Source of the DNA: Erythrophleum ivorense | Lineage: Eukaryota > Streptophyta > Magnoliopsida > Fabales > Fabaceae | Direction: 5' to 3' | NCBI GenBank assembly: GCA_026724425.1 | Contig: JAIUCV010000117.1 | Location: 2,141,501-2,205,500, forward strand | DNA: 64,000 bases | Program-made: the position numbers and the translations under genes | The notes under the pieces: model-generated | The model's input: only the letters and a program-made list of their open reading frames with translations | Databases searched by the model: none | What the model was told of the DNA's origin: nothing | Part shown: piece after piece, positions 1 through 12,137 of the stretch | Layout of the letters: each line of letters starts with the position of its first letter | Position numbering within the stretch: position 1 is the stretch's first letter

Positions 1-107
1 ATTTTTTGTTCTTTTCATTTGGATAGGCACTTACACCAATTTCTCTTCTTAGTTGTCTCTCACTCCCTAAGCTAATTTTATACCTTCTTATATCTCTGTG
101 AATGCAG

Positions 108-2608
108 ATATTTGACAGGCAAGTTGTGAAATCTGAATCAGCCACTATTAAGGTAAGTTCTCTTGCTAATTCTGTGACTGTGAATTAGTCTGCTTCTCGT
201 ACTATGAAAACTTGACTGATTTGGAGCAAGAAACTGATATAGTAGTTCTCATGAACACATTCTTTCAGATTCCTCAACTGGATTTTGAGATTCCACCAGA
301 GGCCCAACGTGGAAGTTTGTCTACTGTAAGTCCTTCATTTCTTAACCAACTTGATATGAACAGTTAATTTATAATAAGACCTTTGCATTTGCTTTTAAGA
401 CTATTTATCTAGTTCCTTGTCAAGAACTCTCATTTTCTTGTTTGTTTTTTCAGGTAGAAGGGATTTTAGCGAGGGCTGCCGATGAACTGAGTGCACTTCA
501 AGAAGAACGCAGAGTAAATTCTAACTTGGAGCTGGACATTATTCACATCCACAGTTTCATTGTTTTATAGAAATCTTTTAACTATAGATCATGCTTCACA
601 CAGAAAGTGGATCCCAAGACTGCTGAAGCAATAGACCAATTCTTGTCTAAACTGAGAGCTTGTGCTAAAGCAGAGACATCCTTCACTTTCATTCTGGATG
701 ATCCTGCTGGAAACAGTTTCATCGAGAACCCGTAAGGATGCTCAACTTCTGAAATCCCAAAATATCAATGGAAGTTATATCTCTTTCTTTATTTGCTTAT
801 GATGATAAGTTCACAACATATGACAGATATGCACCATCACCAGATCCTTCTTTAACTATCAAATTCTATGAGCGAACACCCGAGCAACAAGCAACACTTG
901 GATATGTTGCTAACCAATCTCAGACTGGACAGTCAGAAAGAGGCCGTGGTGCATCTTCTGCTGAAACAAAAACTGCTTTACCTCATGGAACAGTCGGAGC
1001 AACAGCTGGTCATCGGGCGATTGCTCAAAGTAACAGCACTGATATATCCGATAACTTGTTCAGATACTCTGCTCCTGAAGAGGTAACTTCTCACTCTGCA
1101 ACTTTTGGAATAGTTTTGTTGTTTGTTCAAGTTTTATGAATTATGATCACTTGATACAGGTGATGACTTTCCCTTCAACTTGTGGAGCATGTATGAAGCC
1201 TTGCGAGACACGGATGTTTGTGACTAGTATCCTTTCGAATTTTTTATCTGTATATTCCTTATGTATTTTATGTTTGTTATGTGAAACTCCTACATGTTGT
1301 TTACCACTTGACGTAAAGTAGAAATCCCTTACTTTCAAGAGGTTATTGTCATGGCATCTACATGTGATGATTGTGGCTATCGCAATTCTGAGGTTAGGTT
1401 CCATTGTTCTGATCCTGTTAAGAGAGGTTTTGGAGACATGCCTGGTCTTTAGGTTATTAACTATATTTAGATAACTGTGAGCAGTTGAAGGCTGGTGGTG
1501 CAATTCCTAAAAAGGGAAAGAAGATTACTCTCTCTGTGAAGAACATTACTGACCTTAGCCGAGACGTTATCAAGGTTGGTTTTTATCGCTTCGGTTTGTT
1601 TGTTTTCTGTAGTATTTGCACCTGTTTGTTTATTAACGGTGGATTTTGTTTATGGCGTGTATTAGTCGGACACTGCAGGAGTGAAAATCCCAGAACTTGA
1701 TCTGGAGCTAGCTGGTGGTACACTTGGTGGAATGGTAACAACAGTAGAAGGGTTGGTTACACAGATCAGAGAAAGTAAGTTGTGACCTTTCAACATCTAA
1801 AACATTATTCTTTGTCATGCCTGAATTTGTTTGTCTTCAATCATTTTTATGTTTTGTAGAACATATATAGAGAACCATGGCGCATAAGTCATCATTATCT
1901 AAAGACATATATAGATTTGGCATTGCCAATATGATGGATTTCTAGCTCTTATCTACTGACCCAAGTGTGTTATGGTTTCTCACAGGCCTAGCGAGAGTCC
2001 ATGGATTCACTTTTGGTGACAGCTTGGACGAGAGTAAGAAGAACAAGTGGAGAGAATTTGGATCCAGACTAACTAAGGTAGCAACTATTATTGAATTTCT
2101 GTTTACGTATTAGCATTCTCTTGTTCTTGATATGCAACAAGATCTGGTTTCTATTACGAAGATGTCTTATTTCTTTACTTTTCGCATATATTCTTGCAGC
2201 TCCTAAGCTTAGAACAGCCATGGACTTTGATTCTTGATGATGAATTAGCCAGTTCTTTTATATCACCAGTAACAGATGATATCAAAGATGACCATCAGCT
2301 TGCATGTGAGTTCCTTCATCTTCCTTAAAAAGATCGACAATAAACATATAGAAAGGGTTGAATTTGATTTCTGCTTTTGGATTTTCTCAGTTTGCAATAT
2401 GGAATTGACATAAAGTAGGACTAAATATGTCAAATTTTAGGACAGGACTCTTGTGTTTTATATAATAAGAAAATGTTGTTGTGTTTGAATTACAGATGAA
2501 GAGTACGAGAGATCATGGGAACAAAACGAGGAGTTGGGTCTCAACGACATTGATACTTCTTCAGCTGATGCTGCTTATGAATCCACAGAGACATTTAAAT
2601 TACCTTGA
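108..2608 (+). CDS. ZPR1-type zinc-finger protein, 3' part (5' end outside window)
   Basis: ZPR1 proteins carry two C4 zinc fingers, bind eEF1A and move between cytoplasm and nucleus in growing cells. Exons read from splice sites and phase: 108-152, 270-325, 454-513, 604-731, 827-1082, 1160-1226, 1322-1392, 1485-1574, 1666-1774, 1986-2077, 2200-2305, 2496-2608 (TGA). The second zinc finger is clear at exons 1160-1392: CGAC, then about 30 residues, then CDDC. It is followed by the KAGGAIPKKGKKITL segment typical of ZPR1 alpha-beta domains. An earlier exon reads IPQLDFEIPPEAQRGSL, also characteristic. The C-terminus is acidic (DEEYERSWEQNEELGL). The first finger must lie left of the window. All joins keep frame, so the visible part looks functional. 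The family call is firm; the locus guess (At5g37340) is from memory. Confidence 0.9.
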
Positions 2609-3479
2609 ACCTTAAGAAGCTGTCTCTATAGTTAAGTATTAGTTGTGAAGATTAATACAAAGTCATAATCTTTATTGCTTATACATCCATAGTACAGAGT
2701 AAACTCAACTCATGCTGTGTAATGTTTGAGATATTTCTACAAACTGTGTCTGGAATGAAAGTGAACAAAAACCGTAGCTTTTAACTGAATAATAAAAGAG
2801 AGTTTTTAGAAATGTAAAATGCTAACAAATCCTAGAAAGGAGAGAATAATGAAACATGACGCAGGAGGAGCCAATAAAAAAATTTGGTACGACTTCCTTC
2901 AAAATCTCTTTCTGAATACCTGTGTTTATCACAACCGGATCAGGAGCAAGAAAAAACAACAAACAGCTGTGTAAATTCTGTTAATTAATAGTGATATGTA
3001 TTATGAATCATCTAGACATGTTCACTTGATACAACTATATATAATATGTATTCAATAACCTAACTTGTTTTGTTTTGTGATAGGGTGTGTCCTTTAGCTT
3101 ATTTATAAATAAAAAATATCGTTCGTTCAAATAACATCGTGGGATTTAGGTGAATAGGATACCTCTCGGGTTTTCAAAGATAACAAACAAAAACAAAAAA
3201 TTCTATCAACCGGATGATATGCATTGTCTCGTTGCTGCATCATAACGTCACATAAGAAGTATCCTTTACTCCTAATATCCTATGATCCCAGCAACTAATA
3301 TGGAGTTAAAATGTCAAAATCGTTATAAATTAATTAAATTGTACACACAAGAAAAAACAGTTTAGGATTTATTATTTATTATTAAATATAGATTTGTTAT
3401 TTTCTTTTAAATGTCATCTTACGAGGATTTACAAGAGACGGTTCTTTTTGCACCGCATTAAAGATTTTTTTGTGAGCAT
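2609..3479. other. ZPR1 3' flank and spacer
   Basis: AT-rich sequence holding the 3' UTR and terminator of the ZPR1 gene. I see no coding signal. Confidence 0.5.
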
Positions 3480-4095
3480 TGATAAACCTTTGATCAATCA
3501 TTAGGGTAATATAGGTTTCACAACAATTTAGATTTGATACTCAAATTATTTAGAATTTGTAGGTTAATTTTTCGGCGTGATTTAGATCCATTTTTTTCTT
3601 ATGTAAAAGAATCCAAAATTTCATGATGTAAATGCAATTGATAAACTTTTCATCAATCAATCATTAGGGTAAGAGAGATTCTACAACAATTTAGATTAGA
3701 TACTCAAATTATTCAGAATAATTATTCAGAATTCGTAGGTTAATTTTTCGGCGTGATTTATATCTATTTTTTTTCGTATGTAAAAAACCTAAGATTTCAT
3801 GATGTAGATGCAATTGATAAACCTTTCATCAATCAATCATTAGGATAAGAGAGCTTCCACAACAATTTAGATTTGATACTCAAATTGTTCAGAATTCATA
3901 GGTTAATTTTTTGGCGTGATTTAGATTTGTATTTTTTTTTATGTAAGAAACCCCAGATTTCATGATTTAGATGCATTGATAAGCATGTGATCAATCATTA
4001 GAGTAAGAGACTTTTCACATTAATTTAGATTTGATACTGTGATTCGTTGGTTAATTTTTTTTGATATATATCAGTTTTTTTAATGTAATTTTCAA
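3480..4095. repeat. four diverged tandem copies of a ~165-bp unit
   Basis: Copies start near 3480, 3640, 3816 and 3978, so periods are about 160-176 bp. Each begins GATAAACCTTT or close to it, then ATCAATCATTAGGGTAA, then ACAATTTAGATTTGATACT, then GGTTAATTTTTCGGCGTGAT. The fourth copy is the most degraded. The array ends about 345 bp before the ATG of the nine-transmembrane protein gene, so it is in or near its promoter. Confidence 0.85.
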
Positions 4096-4439
4096 AAAAA
4101 AAAATTGTTTGGGACCGTGTTTCTTGAGGTTTGGAACCTGACCGTTTATTATTTTTTTATCAATTTTTCCATTTTGTATTTTCAGTTTTTCATCTACCAA
4201 TTCCACCATGAATAAATTTTTTAGACAGAAAAAAAAATGATAAAATAAAAATAGAAATAAAAGTCATGAAAATAAAAAAGAAATGACAAAATGGTATCGT
4301 TTCGAAATTGTAAAAAGGTATTCATGACTTGCATCGCGGAGAAACAAAATCACTCTCACTCGTACGTTATCATGATCATCGACTCATCCGCTTAAACCTC
4401 TCTCTCTCTCTCTCTATCTCTTCGCTATTTTCAGAATCC

Positions 4440-7389
4440 ATGGAGAAGCCACCGTCGCGTCTGGTGCTGCCTTCCCTTCTACTGGTTTTCTTCATCTACG
4501 GCGTTGCTCCGGTGATATCCGACGGCTCCGATCACCGTTACAAAGTCGGTGACGATGTTCCGCTCTATGCCAACAAAGTCGGGCCGTTTCACAATCCGAG
4601 GCGTGTGCAGTTCTCTCTATTCAGATCTGAGCTTTTAATTTCTGAATTTCGATCTCTCCATTCTTCGGGTTTCTGATTCAAAGTTCAATTTGCATTCCTG
4701 AATGATAGCAGTCTCGAGCTATGGGATTCGTAATAATGGAATTCGAATTGTGATTCCAAATTCGTATATTTTTTCTCTATCGGTAATGATTTGGTCTATA
4801 TGAATGTCCCTTGAGTATTCTGTATCGTTTCAAGCGATTGAATCACTCCTCTCGTTTTTATTTGAAAGAAAGAAAATGTGAAGTAGTGAATGTGGTTGAA
4901 TGTAAATTTAGTGTCAACCTCTTATGTAGATCGTCTTTGATCCATGCTCAAATGCTTAAACTTCAGTATGCTTAAAATGCTAGAGGATTTTGTGATCTAC
5001 TATGTATGTTGTGTTATCTTACATTTTGTTTTCACTTTGTATTGGGAGATGCTGATAAATTTTGGTTTATTATGCTTTTGTAATCCCCTGTGATGAGCTA
5101 ACCATTATTTATTTTATATTTTTCTATGCATTGCAGTGAAACATACCGATACTTTGATCTACCGTTCTGTTCATCAGGTATGTACCGATGCTAGCTAAAT
5201 TAGCTTTGTTTAATAGGTGAAATTTGTGTACTTCATATAGCTGAGGCATATATTTTGCAGCTCCGGTTAAGGAAAAGAAGGAAGCTCTTGGGGAAGTTCT
5301 GAATGGAGATCGGTTAGTTAGTGCACCCTACAAGCTTGAATTTTTGGGTGAGAAGAACTCTGAAGTTGCATGCAGAAAGAGGTTGAGTAGAGAAGACGTT
5401 GCTAAATTTCGAGATGTGATCTCGAGAGACTACTACTTTCAGATGTATTATGATGACTTGCCCATCTGGGGATTCCTAGGGAAAGTTGTCAAGGATGGAA
5501 TATCTGACCCGTCCGAGTACAGATACTTTCTCTTCAATCACCTTCAGTTTGAAATTTTCTATAATAAGGACCGTGTTATTGAAATTATTGTGAGAACAGA
5601 CCAGAACTTCCTTGTGGACTTGACTGAGGACAAGGAAGTCGAAGTGGATTTCACATACACAGTTCGGTGGAAGGAAACAGAAATTCCATTCGAAAAGAGG
5701 ATGGAGAAATACTCACTGGCTTCCTCCATGCCACATCACTTGGAAATCCACTGGTTTTCGATCATTAACTCATGTGTCACAGTTCTTCTCTTGACTGGCT
5801 TCCTTGCTACTATTCTCATGCGAGTCTTGAAGAACGATTTTGTTAAGTAAGATATTTAGCTAGAGTGCATAAGATATTTGAATGTATGACTTTTAAGATA
5901 TCTAGCAGCTTACTGACTGTATAGGCTTTTGTACTTAATAGGTATGCACATGATGAAGAGGCAGCTGAAGACCAAGAAGAGAGTGGGTGGAAATTGATCC
6001 ATGGTGATGTATTTAGGTTCCCAAAACACAAATCCCTGCTGGCTGCAGCTCTTGGTTCTGGCACACAACTGTTTACACTGTACGTTTTCACATAGACTTG
6101 TGATTCGCTTCCTATCCTGGCATGCTGTTTTCTTTTCACTCAGTAAGACACGCATATTTTTGATTTGTATGCAGAGCTGTTTTCATCTTTATGCTTGCGT
6201 TAGTCGGTGTCTTTTATCCCTACAACCGTGGAGCATTGTTTACTGCATTGGTTGTCATATATGCACTCACTTCAGGGATTGCCGGATATACTGCTTCTTC
6301 TTTCTATTGCCAACTAGAAGGAACTAATTGGGTACGTGTGCATGCCAGTTTCTGGATTTTTAGTTGTCTTAGGACTGATATGGTAATCATATCTCGATAA
6401 TCAGCCTAAAGTCTTCCCCCGTTTGAGCATTTACTAAGATTTTTCGTATTCTGATATACTAAATTGATTGATTAAGAAAGATGAATATTGATTGACTTGG
6501 CAGGTTAGGAACGTTATGCTGACTGGAAGTCTCTTCTGTGGACCTCTTTTACTCACTTTCTCCTTCCTTAACACCGTCGCGATTGCTTACCAAGCCACTG
6601 CAGCGTTGCCATTTGGAACAATTGTGGTCATTTTCCTTATATGGGCACTGGTTACTTCACCATTGTTAATATTGGGAGGTATCGCCGGTAAAAACAGAAA
6701 ATCGGAGTTCCAAGCTCCTTGCCGTACAACAAAGTATCCAAGAGAGATCCCACCATTGCGCTGGTACCGGAGAACACTTCCGCAGATGGCTATGGCTGGT
6801 TTCTTGCCGTTCAGTGCCATTTACATCGAGCTTTACTACATATTTGCCAGTGTTTGGGGTCACAGAATATACACCATCTATAGTATTCTCTCTATCGTCT
6901 TCCTTATTCTCATCATAGTCACTGCTTTCATCACGGTCGCATTGACATACTTCCAACTCGCTGCCGAAGACCATGAATGGTGGTGGAGGTAACATCTTGT
7001 TTAACTCCTTTGCAAATGAAAGTCATGAGTCGGCGATTTTTTCGGTCTGTGATTGTTTCATATCAATGCTTTGGCTTAAAAGAGAATCCATATTGTGAGG
7101 TTGTCTATAATTGTTAAAATTTCTGTATATCTGACTCTTCTTCTTTTCTTGTGTCTCGTGCATCCGAAGATCATTGCTATGCGGAGGATCAACAGGCCTA
7201 TTCATATACGCATACTGTTTGTATTACTACTATGCAAGATCGGATATGTCAGGGTTCATGCAGACCTCATTCTTCTTTGGCTACATGGCTTGCATCTGCT
7301 ACGGATTCTTCCTCATGCTCGGGGCAATCGGTTTCCGGGCTTCGCTTTTCTTTGTCCGTCACATTTACCGCTCCATAAAGTGCGAGTAA
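4440..7389 (+). CDS. transmembrane nine superfamily (EMP70/nonaspanin) protein
   Basis: TMN/EMP70 proteins are Golgi and endosomal membrane proteins with a lumenal N-domain and nine C-terminal helices. Exons: 4440-4600, 5137-5177, 5261-5846, 5942-6079, 6175-6331, 6504-6988, 7170-7389; about 590 residues, the usual family length. Visible parts are a signal peptide (LVLPSLLLVFFIYGVAPV), the family motif KVGDDVPLYANKVGPFHNP, a long lumenal domain ending about residue 245, then hydrophobic segments from INSCVTVLLLTGFLATIL onward. It ends IKCE, a KXE tail of the KXD/E Golgi-retention type. Intron 1 needs a GC donor (CCGAG/GCGTGT) to keep the conserved NPSETYRYF join. The ATG at 4440 is chosen because it starts the signal peptide; an in-frame upstream extension lacks support. 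Probably the orthologue of At5g37310 (from memory). Confidence 0.93.
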
Positions 7390-8108
7390 ATATTGAAGAT
7401 TCTTCGCTAATTCAACTACTCCTCTCTAGTGGTGTAGGTAAAGACATCATATTCTGTTTTTTTTTTGCTTTGATATAGAAGTTCTTGTTGATAATGTTCA
7501 CTTTTAACTTTGATGGTCGTCGTCATTAACAGCGGTGGTGGTTGCGGCCGAGGGCCATTGATCCGAGATCTTTTGCTTATTTTTATCTTGTTTTGGCTTT
7601 GGTAATTTTCAATTAGAAAAGAACAATAGTGTCACTTTTAAGTTTTCCCCAAAATTGTGCGACATCAAACTGCTATTCTCAAAAAGACTAATACAAAGGT
7701 AACATCAGATGCAACTTTTTGTTTAGCTACTAACTGATGGACCATACTCATCCAAAAAAGCTCAAAACATAGAGAAATTTAAAATGTCTATGTAAACTAG
7801 GTAATTACATCAAAATACTTTAAGATATAACATAAAAACAAAAACTTATTTTGATTATTTTTGTTAAACGATACTGCCAAAATATTAACATATATATTGT
7901 ATTTTCCCGTAAAACCGCAAATCATGTTTTTTTTTTTGCCAAAACCACAAAATTAAATTTTTCCAGAAAAACCACAAAACTCATTGCTATACATAATTAA
8001 ATATAGCAACGATACCTTAAGTTACGGTGAAAGAAAACTGGATAAAAACGAAAACAATTGTTTAAAACATTTACTTTAGTTTTCCATGATGGGAGAGGCC
8101 AAGATGTA
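7390..8108. other. spacer downstream of the TMN gene
   Basis: 3' UTR followed by AT-rich DNA. Around 7900-8000 the phrase AAAACCGCAAA / AAAACCACAAAA is repeated at least three times, probably transposon debris. No gene seen. Confidence 0.4.
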
Positions 8109-8600
8109 GGTTGAAGTAGAGTTAGATAAAGGTTTTCCTCCTAGGATAGCAACTAGAGATAAAAAAAAAGGTATTGTTTCTTTGGTGGATGTAATTATTC
8201 TTGGATTCCATCTAAATGTGTTAGATGTGGACAGCTAGGCCATAAGGAGTCAAGATGTCTTCTTCAACCAGGTTCAGTCACTGATTTGGCCTCTTTAAAG
8301 GTTGTCATTCCAGTTGTTGATGCTGCTATAACGTGCTCTCAATCAACTATTGTTGATGCAAAAACAAACTTATCTACTAGTTTCTCCTCTACTCCACCAC
8401 ATGATACTATTGTTGTTTCTAAGCCCGCAATGGTCTATGTACCAACCACTACTTCTGCTTCTACTCTTCCCACGGAGATTGAGACTACAGAGGCTAGACA
8501 AACATCTTCTACAGTCGTATAGGCTGTCCTAACTCCAACTGCTACCATGACCACCATGACCACTGCCTTGTGCAACACTTTTGACATGGGAGTTTATGAT
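8109..8600 (+). pseudogene. LINE ORF1 (zinc-knuckle) remnant
   Basis: From 8109 the frame reads VEVELDKGFPPRIATRDKKK and then VSLVDV. The reading then slips by one base and continues WIPSKCVRCGQLGHKESRC. That is a CCHC zinc knuckle (C-X2-C-X4-H-X4-C) in the context typical of plant L1-type LINE ORF1 proteins. The following Ser/Thr-rich stretch up to 8522 stays open in the knuckle frame. The frame slip near 8195-8200 and the lack of any reverse transcriptase show a dead fragment. It lies just left of the VANDAL insertion. Confidence 0.6.
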
Positions 8601-8909
8601 GATGATGAGATGGATGCAGGGGCGTGGCTATGTACAACAAAATTAAACATTGGCTTACGGGCCAGATTATGAAAAACAATCAAAGGGTCCAAATTTTTAG
8701 TTGTTACCAATAATAGTAATAGTAGAAATACAATTTTTTAATCAAATAACTAACTAAATACTAATTTAACAATACACAAATATATATGAGACATCATCTC
8801 TTGTATCCCTCTCTTTTAGAAACAAATCATTTATGTCCCTATTTAATCTTCATATCCCTCATGTAGTGAAGAGACGCAATTACCCTTAATCAATCTGTCC
8901 AAAATAACG

Positions 8910-9797
8910 ATGAGAGATTGAACAATGCCGCGATTTGCGTTTCACTTTTGTGTTTCCTCTTTCTCTCTCCTCCCCCTCTTTCTCTCTCCTCCCCCTCTTT
9001 CTCTCTCTTCCGTGTTCTCTCTCACTCTCGTTGTTTCCACTCTGCTCCTCTCTCGATTTCTGCTCTTTCCTGCTCTCTCCGCCTCTTTCTGGAGCTCCTC
9101 GATCGATTTCTGCTCTCTCCGCCTCTTTCTGGAGCTCCTCTATCGATCTCTGCTCTCTCCACCTCTTTCTGAAAGGTCTCTTTTGTCAAGTTTGATCTGG
9201 TGGTTTTCGAGATCTCTTCCTTTTCTAGATCCCAATCGTATATGAGGTGCTGGGAACTTCAATCTATGGTGAGAGCTCATCTATGGTACATTATCTATCT
9301 CAAATGCTTTATTTTTTTCAATTGCATTTGCAAATAATGGAATGAATGAAAGAATTGGAATGATTAAGCACATTAGTTTTGAAAACATAGTTTAAGAGTG
9401 AAATTGGATAACAACTGTTGAATCGTAACAAATCGTGATTATAATATGAAGAATTGAACCCAGAATTATCGAAACTGGGTTCTTGCGGTAGGACAAGAGC
9501 AGACAACTAAGTGCAACTAGTATTACTAAATATAGTAAAAGTAGTATTACTTAGAGCGAAATTGTATATTCTAAATTTTTAAATGTATGTTGTGATTAAT
9601 ATCTCTTAATACCATAGTTTTATTTGAGGATACAAATATGTAATTAATTTCGTGCAGTGGTTGAATGAAAGTGAAAATTGTGACTTGAAATCAATATCAG
9701 ACTTGGTACAACTGGTATTACTGAGTAAAGTAAGAAAGTATAACTGTGGATAACTAGTATTACTGATTGAGTTTTTGTATCGTTTTTGCAGGCTACA
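8910..9797 (+). promoter_or_regulatory. VANDAL left leader upstream of the transposase, with candidate VANC motifs
   Basis: Between 8950 and 9180 the sequence is strongly pyrimidine-rich, with imperfect repeats of CTCTCCGCCTCTTTCTGGAG. It looks like a 5' UTR or promoter rather than a gene. A probable 5' UTR intron ends with TTTTTGCAG at 9791, seven bases before the transposase ATG. TAGTATTAC occurs at 9518-9526, 9542-9550 and 9755-9763, with a one-mismatch copy TGGTATTAC at 9713-9721. This equals the YAGTATTAY motif I remember for VANC21 of A. thaliana. Confidence 0.55.
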
Positions 9798-12137
9798 ATG
9801 AGCAACAACACCATCATACATTTCAAATGTCAAGATCGCCCGTACAGTTTATTTTTCAAGACATCAACAGAAGAGATTAATATGTCGTTGCTTGAAGCCA
9901 GGATATGCAAGAAAGTGGGGTTAGATGAAAATAGAATGAAATTGAAACTGTATTACACGCCACTGCTAGTGGGAAATCAGGAACCGTGGATTATTTCTGA
10001 TGATGAGGATCTTTCTGTATATCTAAATTCCATAGATAACGAGAACCGTAGATGTCTTTTGGTTGTGGAGATCACAAATATGCCAGGGAGTTCTTTTGGT
10101 ATGAACTATGAGGAACAGCATTCAAAGCGTGATGGAGTTGTAGCTAATGCAGTGACTCTGTACGTAGGCAACCAACAAGCAGAACAACAACGAGACGCGA
10201 TGGATGAGGATGATGATACTAGAGCGGAAGGAAATGTACAACGTGATGAACCTGGGGATGACGGCATGGATAGCTCCTCGTATATGTGTGATGAATATGC
10301 TGAAATGCCACCTGATGTAGAAGCTTCTCAGTTTGTAGAGGCATGGGAAGACGGTTTGGGTGTGACTGTACTTCAAGAGTTTCCAAATAAAAAAGCAGTG
10401 CAGGATTTGGTGGATAGAGCCGCGTTTGAGAATTGTTTTGGTTTCAAGATTAAAAAGTCGGATACAGTGCGCTATGTGGTAAAATGTCGTGCAGAGAGCT
10501 GTGAATGGTTTTTAAGGGCTGCAAAGATTACTGGTTCAAAAGCGTTCTCGATTAGAACGCACAACAAGATGCATACATGTTCTCGTGCTAGTCAGAGTAC
10601 AAGCAACCAAAAGAGGAAAGGAACACCACGATTAGTTGCATCTATATTGCATGAAGATTATCCAGGACTAATGGAGACTCCAGCTCCTAAAAGTATCATG
10701 AATATTGTTCGGAACAAACTTGGCCTGAGGATATCATACTCGACTGCATTGAGAGGGAAAAACCATCACGTTTCTAATTTGCGAGGTAATCCAGAAGATA
10801 GCTACAAGAAGCTGTATTGTTACTTGCACATGCTAGAAAACGTCAATTCAGGTACGGTAACAAGTGTGAAACTGGATCATGAGGGAAAATTTTTGTACCT
10901 ATTCATCGCTTTAGGAGCTTGCATAGAAGGGTTTAAATGCATGAGGAAAGTGATAACTGTGGATGCAACACATCTTAAGAACGGGTACGGTGGTGTACTA
11001 GTTTTTGCATCCGCTCAAGACCCTAATCGTCATAATTATCCCTTAGCGTTTGCTGTCCTTGATGGTGAGAAGAATGATAGTTGGACGTGGTTTTTTGAGA
11101 TGCTGAAAACCGTTATACCGGACTCTTCGGAGTTGGTATTTATGAGTGACAGAAATCCAAGCCTCATCACCGCCATAGCTACTGTCTATCCGATTGCTCA
11201 TCATGGGTATTGCATATGGCATTTGTCCCAAAATGTGAAAGGGCGGGCCTTCAACGTCAACAAAGATGTAGTCGCGTGGAGATTCATAGAGTGCAGTAGG
11301 CATTATACAATTGCTGACCATGAGAAGGCTTATAGTGATTTCGTGTCAAGGTATCCTTCTGCAGCCAAGTATCTAGTGGAGACTACAGAAAATACGAAAC
11401 ATACATGGGCAAGGTGTTATTTTCCAGGAGAAAGATACAACATAGACACAAGCAACACTGTGGAATCTTTGAACAGCACTTTCCGAACCGCAAGGCAATA
11501 CTACTTACTCCCTATGCTTGACGCAATAATTAGCAAAATTTCTGAGTGGTTTAGCGAGCATAGGAACGAAGCTGCTGCTGTACCGATTGAACACAAATTA
11601 GTGCCGTTTGTGGAGAACTTTCTGCACGACATATGGAAAGATGCTGAAAAATTAAAAGTGAAGGAGCTGAACTGGTTTGAGCGTTTATATGATGTCATAG
11701 CGAAGACAGATGCCGGTGAAGCGAATCATTATACGGTCAATTTACGATCAAAAAGCTGTAGTTGCAGGGTATTTGATATTGAAAAATATCCTTGTGTGCA
11801 CGCGCTAGCTGCTTTCATAGAATTCAACACGCATAATGAAGACAGAGATCACGATATCCAACTACATGAGTTGTGCTCGAGGTATTACTGGGTTGAGATA
11901 TGGCAATTGGCGTATTGCAGGACTATTTACTTAGTACCAGATGAGTGTCGGTGGAATGTCCCAGGGCATGTCAAGCAACTGCAGATCATCCCTAAAAATA
12001 TAGTTGTTAAAAAAGGAAGAAAAAAAGTTTTAAGATTTCCGGGTCCTGGAGAACGACGTCCAAGGACAAAAAATAAAAGGCGCAAAAGACAGGGACTTTT
12101 TTGGTTACTGTTTGGACAAAATGGATATGTTGGATGA
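9798..12137 (+). CDS. MuDR/MULE transposase (vanA)
   Basis: A 779-residue single-exon protein that should cut and insert the element. Residues about 1-95 form a PB1-like N-domain often seen in plant MULE proteins. An acidic linker follows (DEDDDTRAEGN). At about 180-265 lies the MuDR DNA-binding zinc domain (FGFKIKKSDTVRYVVKC...ESCEW...HTC). The MULE DDE core spans about 330-600: first Asp in TVDATHLKNGYGG, second Asp in VFMSDRNPS, the CXXH motif in GYCIWHL, and a candidate Glu in NTVESLNSTF. A SWIM zinc finger follows (CSCRVFDIEKYPCVHA), then a basic tail (KNKRRKRQ). The ATG at 9798 is used because the in-frame codons before it lie in an intron acceptor. No stop or shift interrupts it, so it may be active. 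Confidence 0.93.
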   Translation: MSNNTIIHFKCQDRPYSLFFKTSTEEINMSLLEARICKKVGLDENRMKLKLYYTPLLVGNQEPWIISDDEDLSVYLNSIDNENRRCLLVVEITNMPGSSFGMNYEEQHSKRDGVVANAVTLYVGNQQAEQQRDAMDEDDDTRAEGNVQRDEPGDDGMDSSSYMCDEYAEMPPDVEASQFVEAWEDGLGVTVLQEFPNKKAVQDLVDRAAFENCFGFKIKKSDTVRYVVKCRAESCEWFLRAAKITGSKAFSIRTHNKMHTCSRASQSTSNQKRKGTPRLVASILHEDYPGLMETPAPKSIMNIVRNKLGLRISYSTALRGKNHHVSNLRGNPEDSYKKLYCYLHMLENVNSGTVTSVKLDHEGKFLYLFIALGACIEGFKCMRKVITVDATHLKNGYGGVLVFASAQDPNRHNYPLAFAVLDGEKNDSWTWFFEMLKTVIPDSSELVFMSDRNPSLITAIATVYPIAHHGYCIWHLSQNVKGRAFNVNKDVVAWRFIECSRHYTIADHEKAYSDFVSRYPSAAKYLVETTENTKHTWARCYFPGERYNIDTSNTVESLNSTFRTARQYYLLPMLDAIISKISEWFSEHRNEAAAVPIEHKLVPFVENFLHDIWKDAEKLKVKELNWFERLYDVIAKTDAGEANHYTVNLRSKSCSCRVFDIEKYPCVHALAAFIEFNTHNEDRDHDIQLHELCSRYYWVEIWQLAYCRTIYLVPDECRWNVPGHVKQLQIIPKNIVVKKGRKKVLRFPGPGERRPRTKNKRRKRQGLFWLLFGQNGYVG

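Noticed and set aside
8918..9245. Long overlapping open frames rich in Ser, Leu and Pro
   Set aside because: They come from the CTCTCC-rich pyrimidine tract in the VANDAL leader. All three plus frames are open together, which is compositional.
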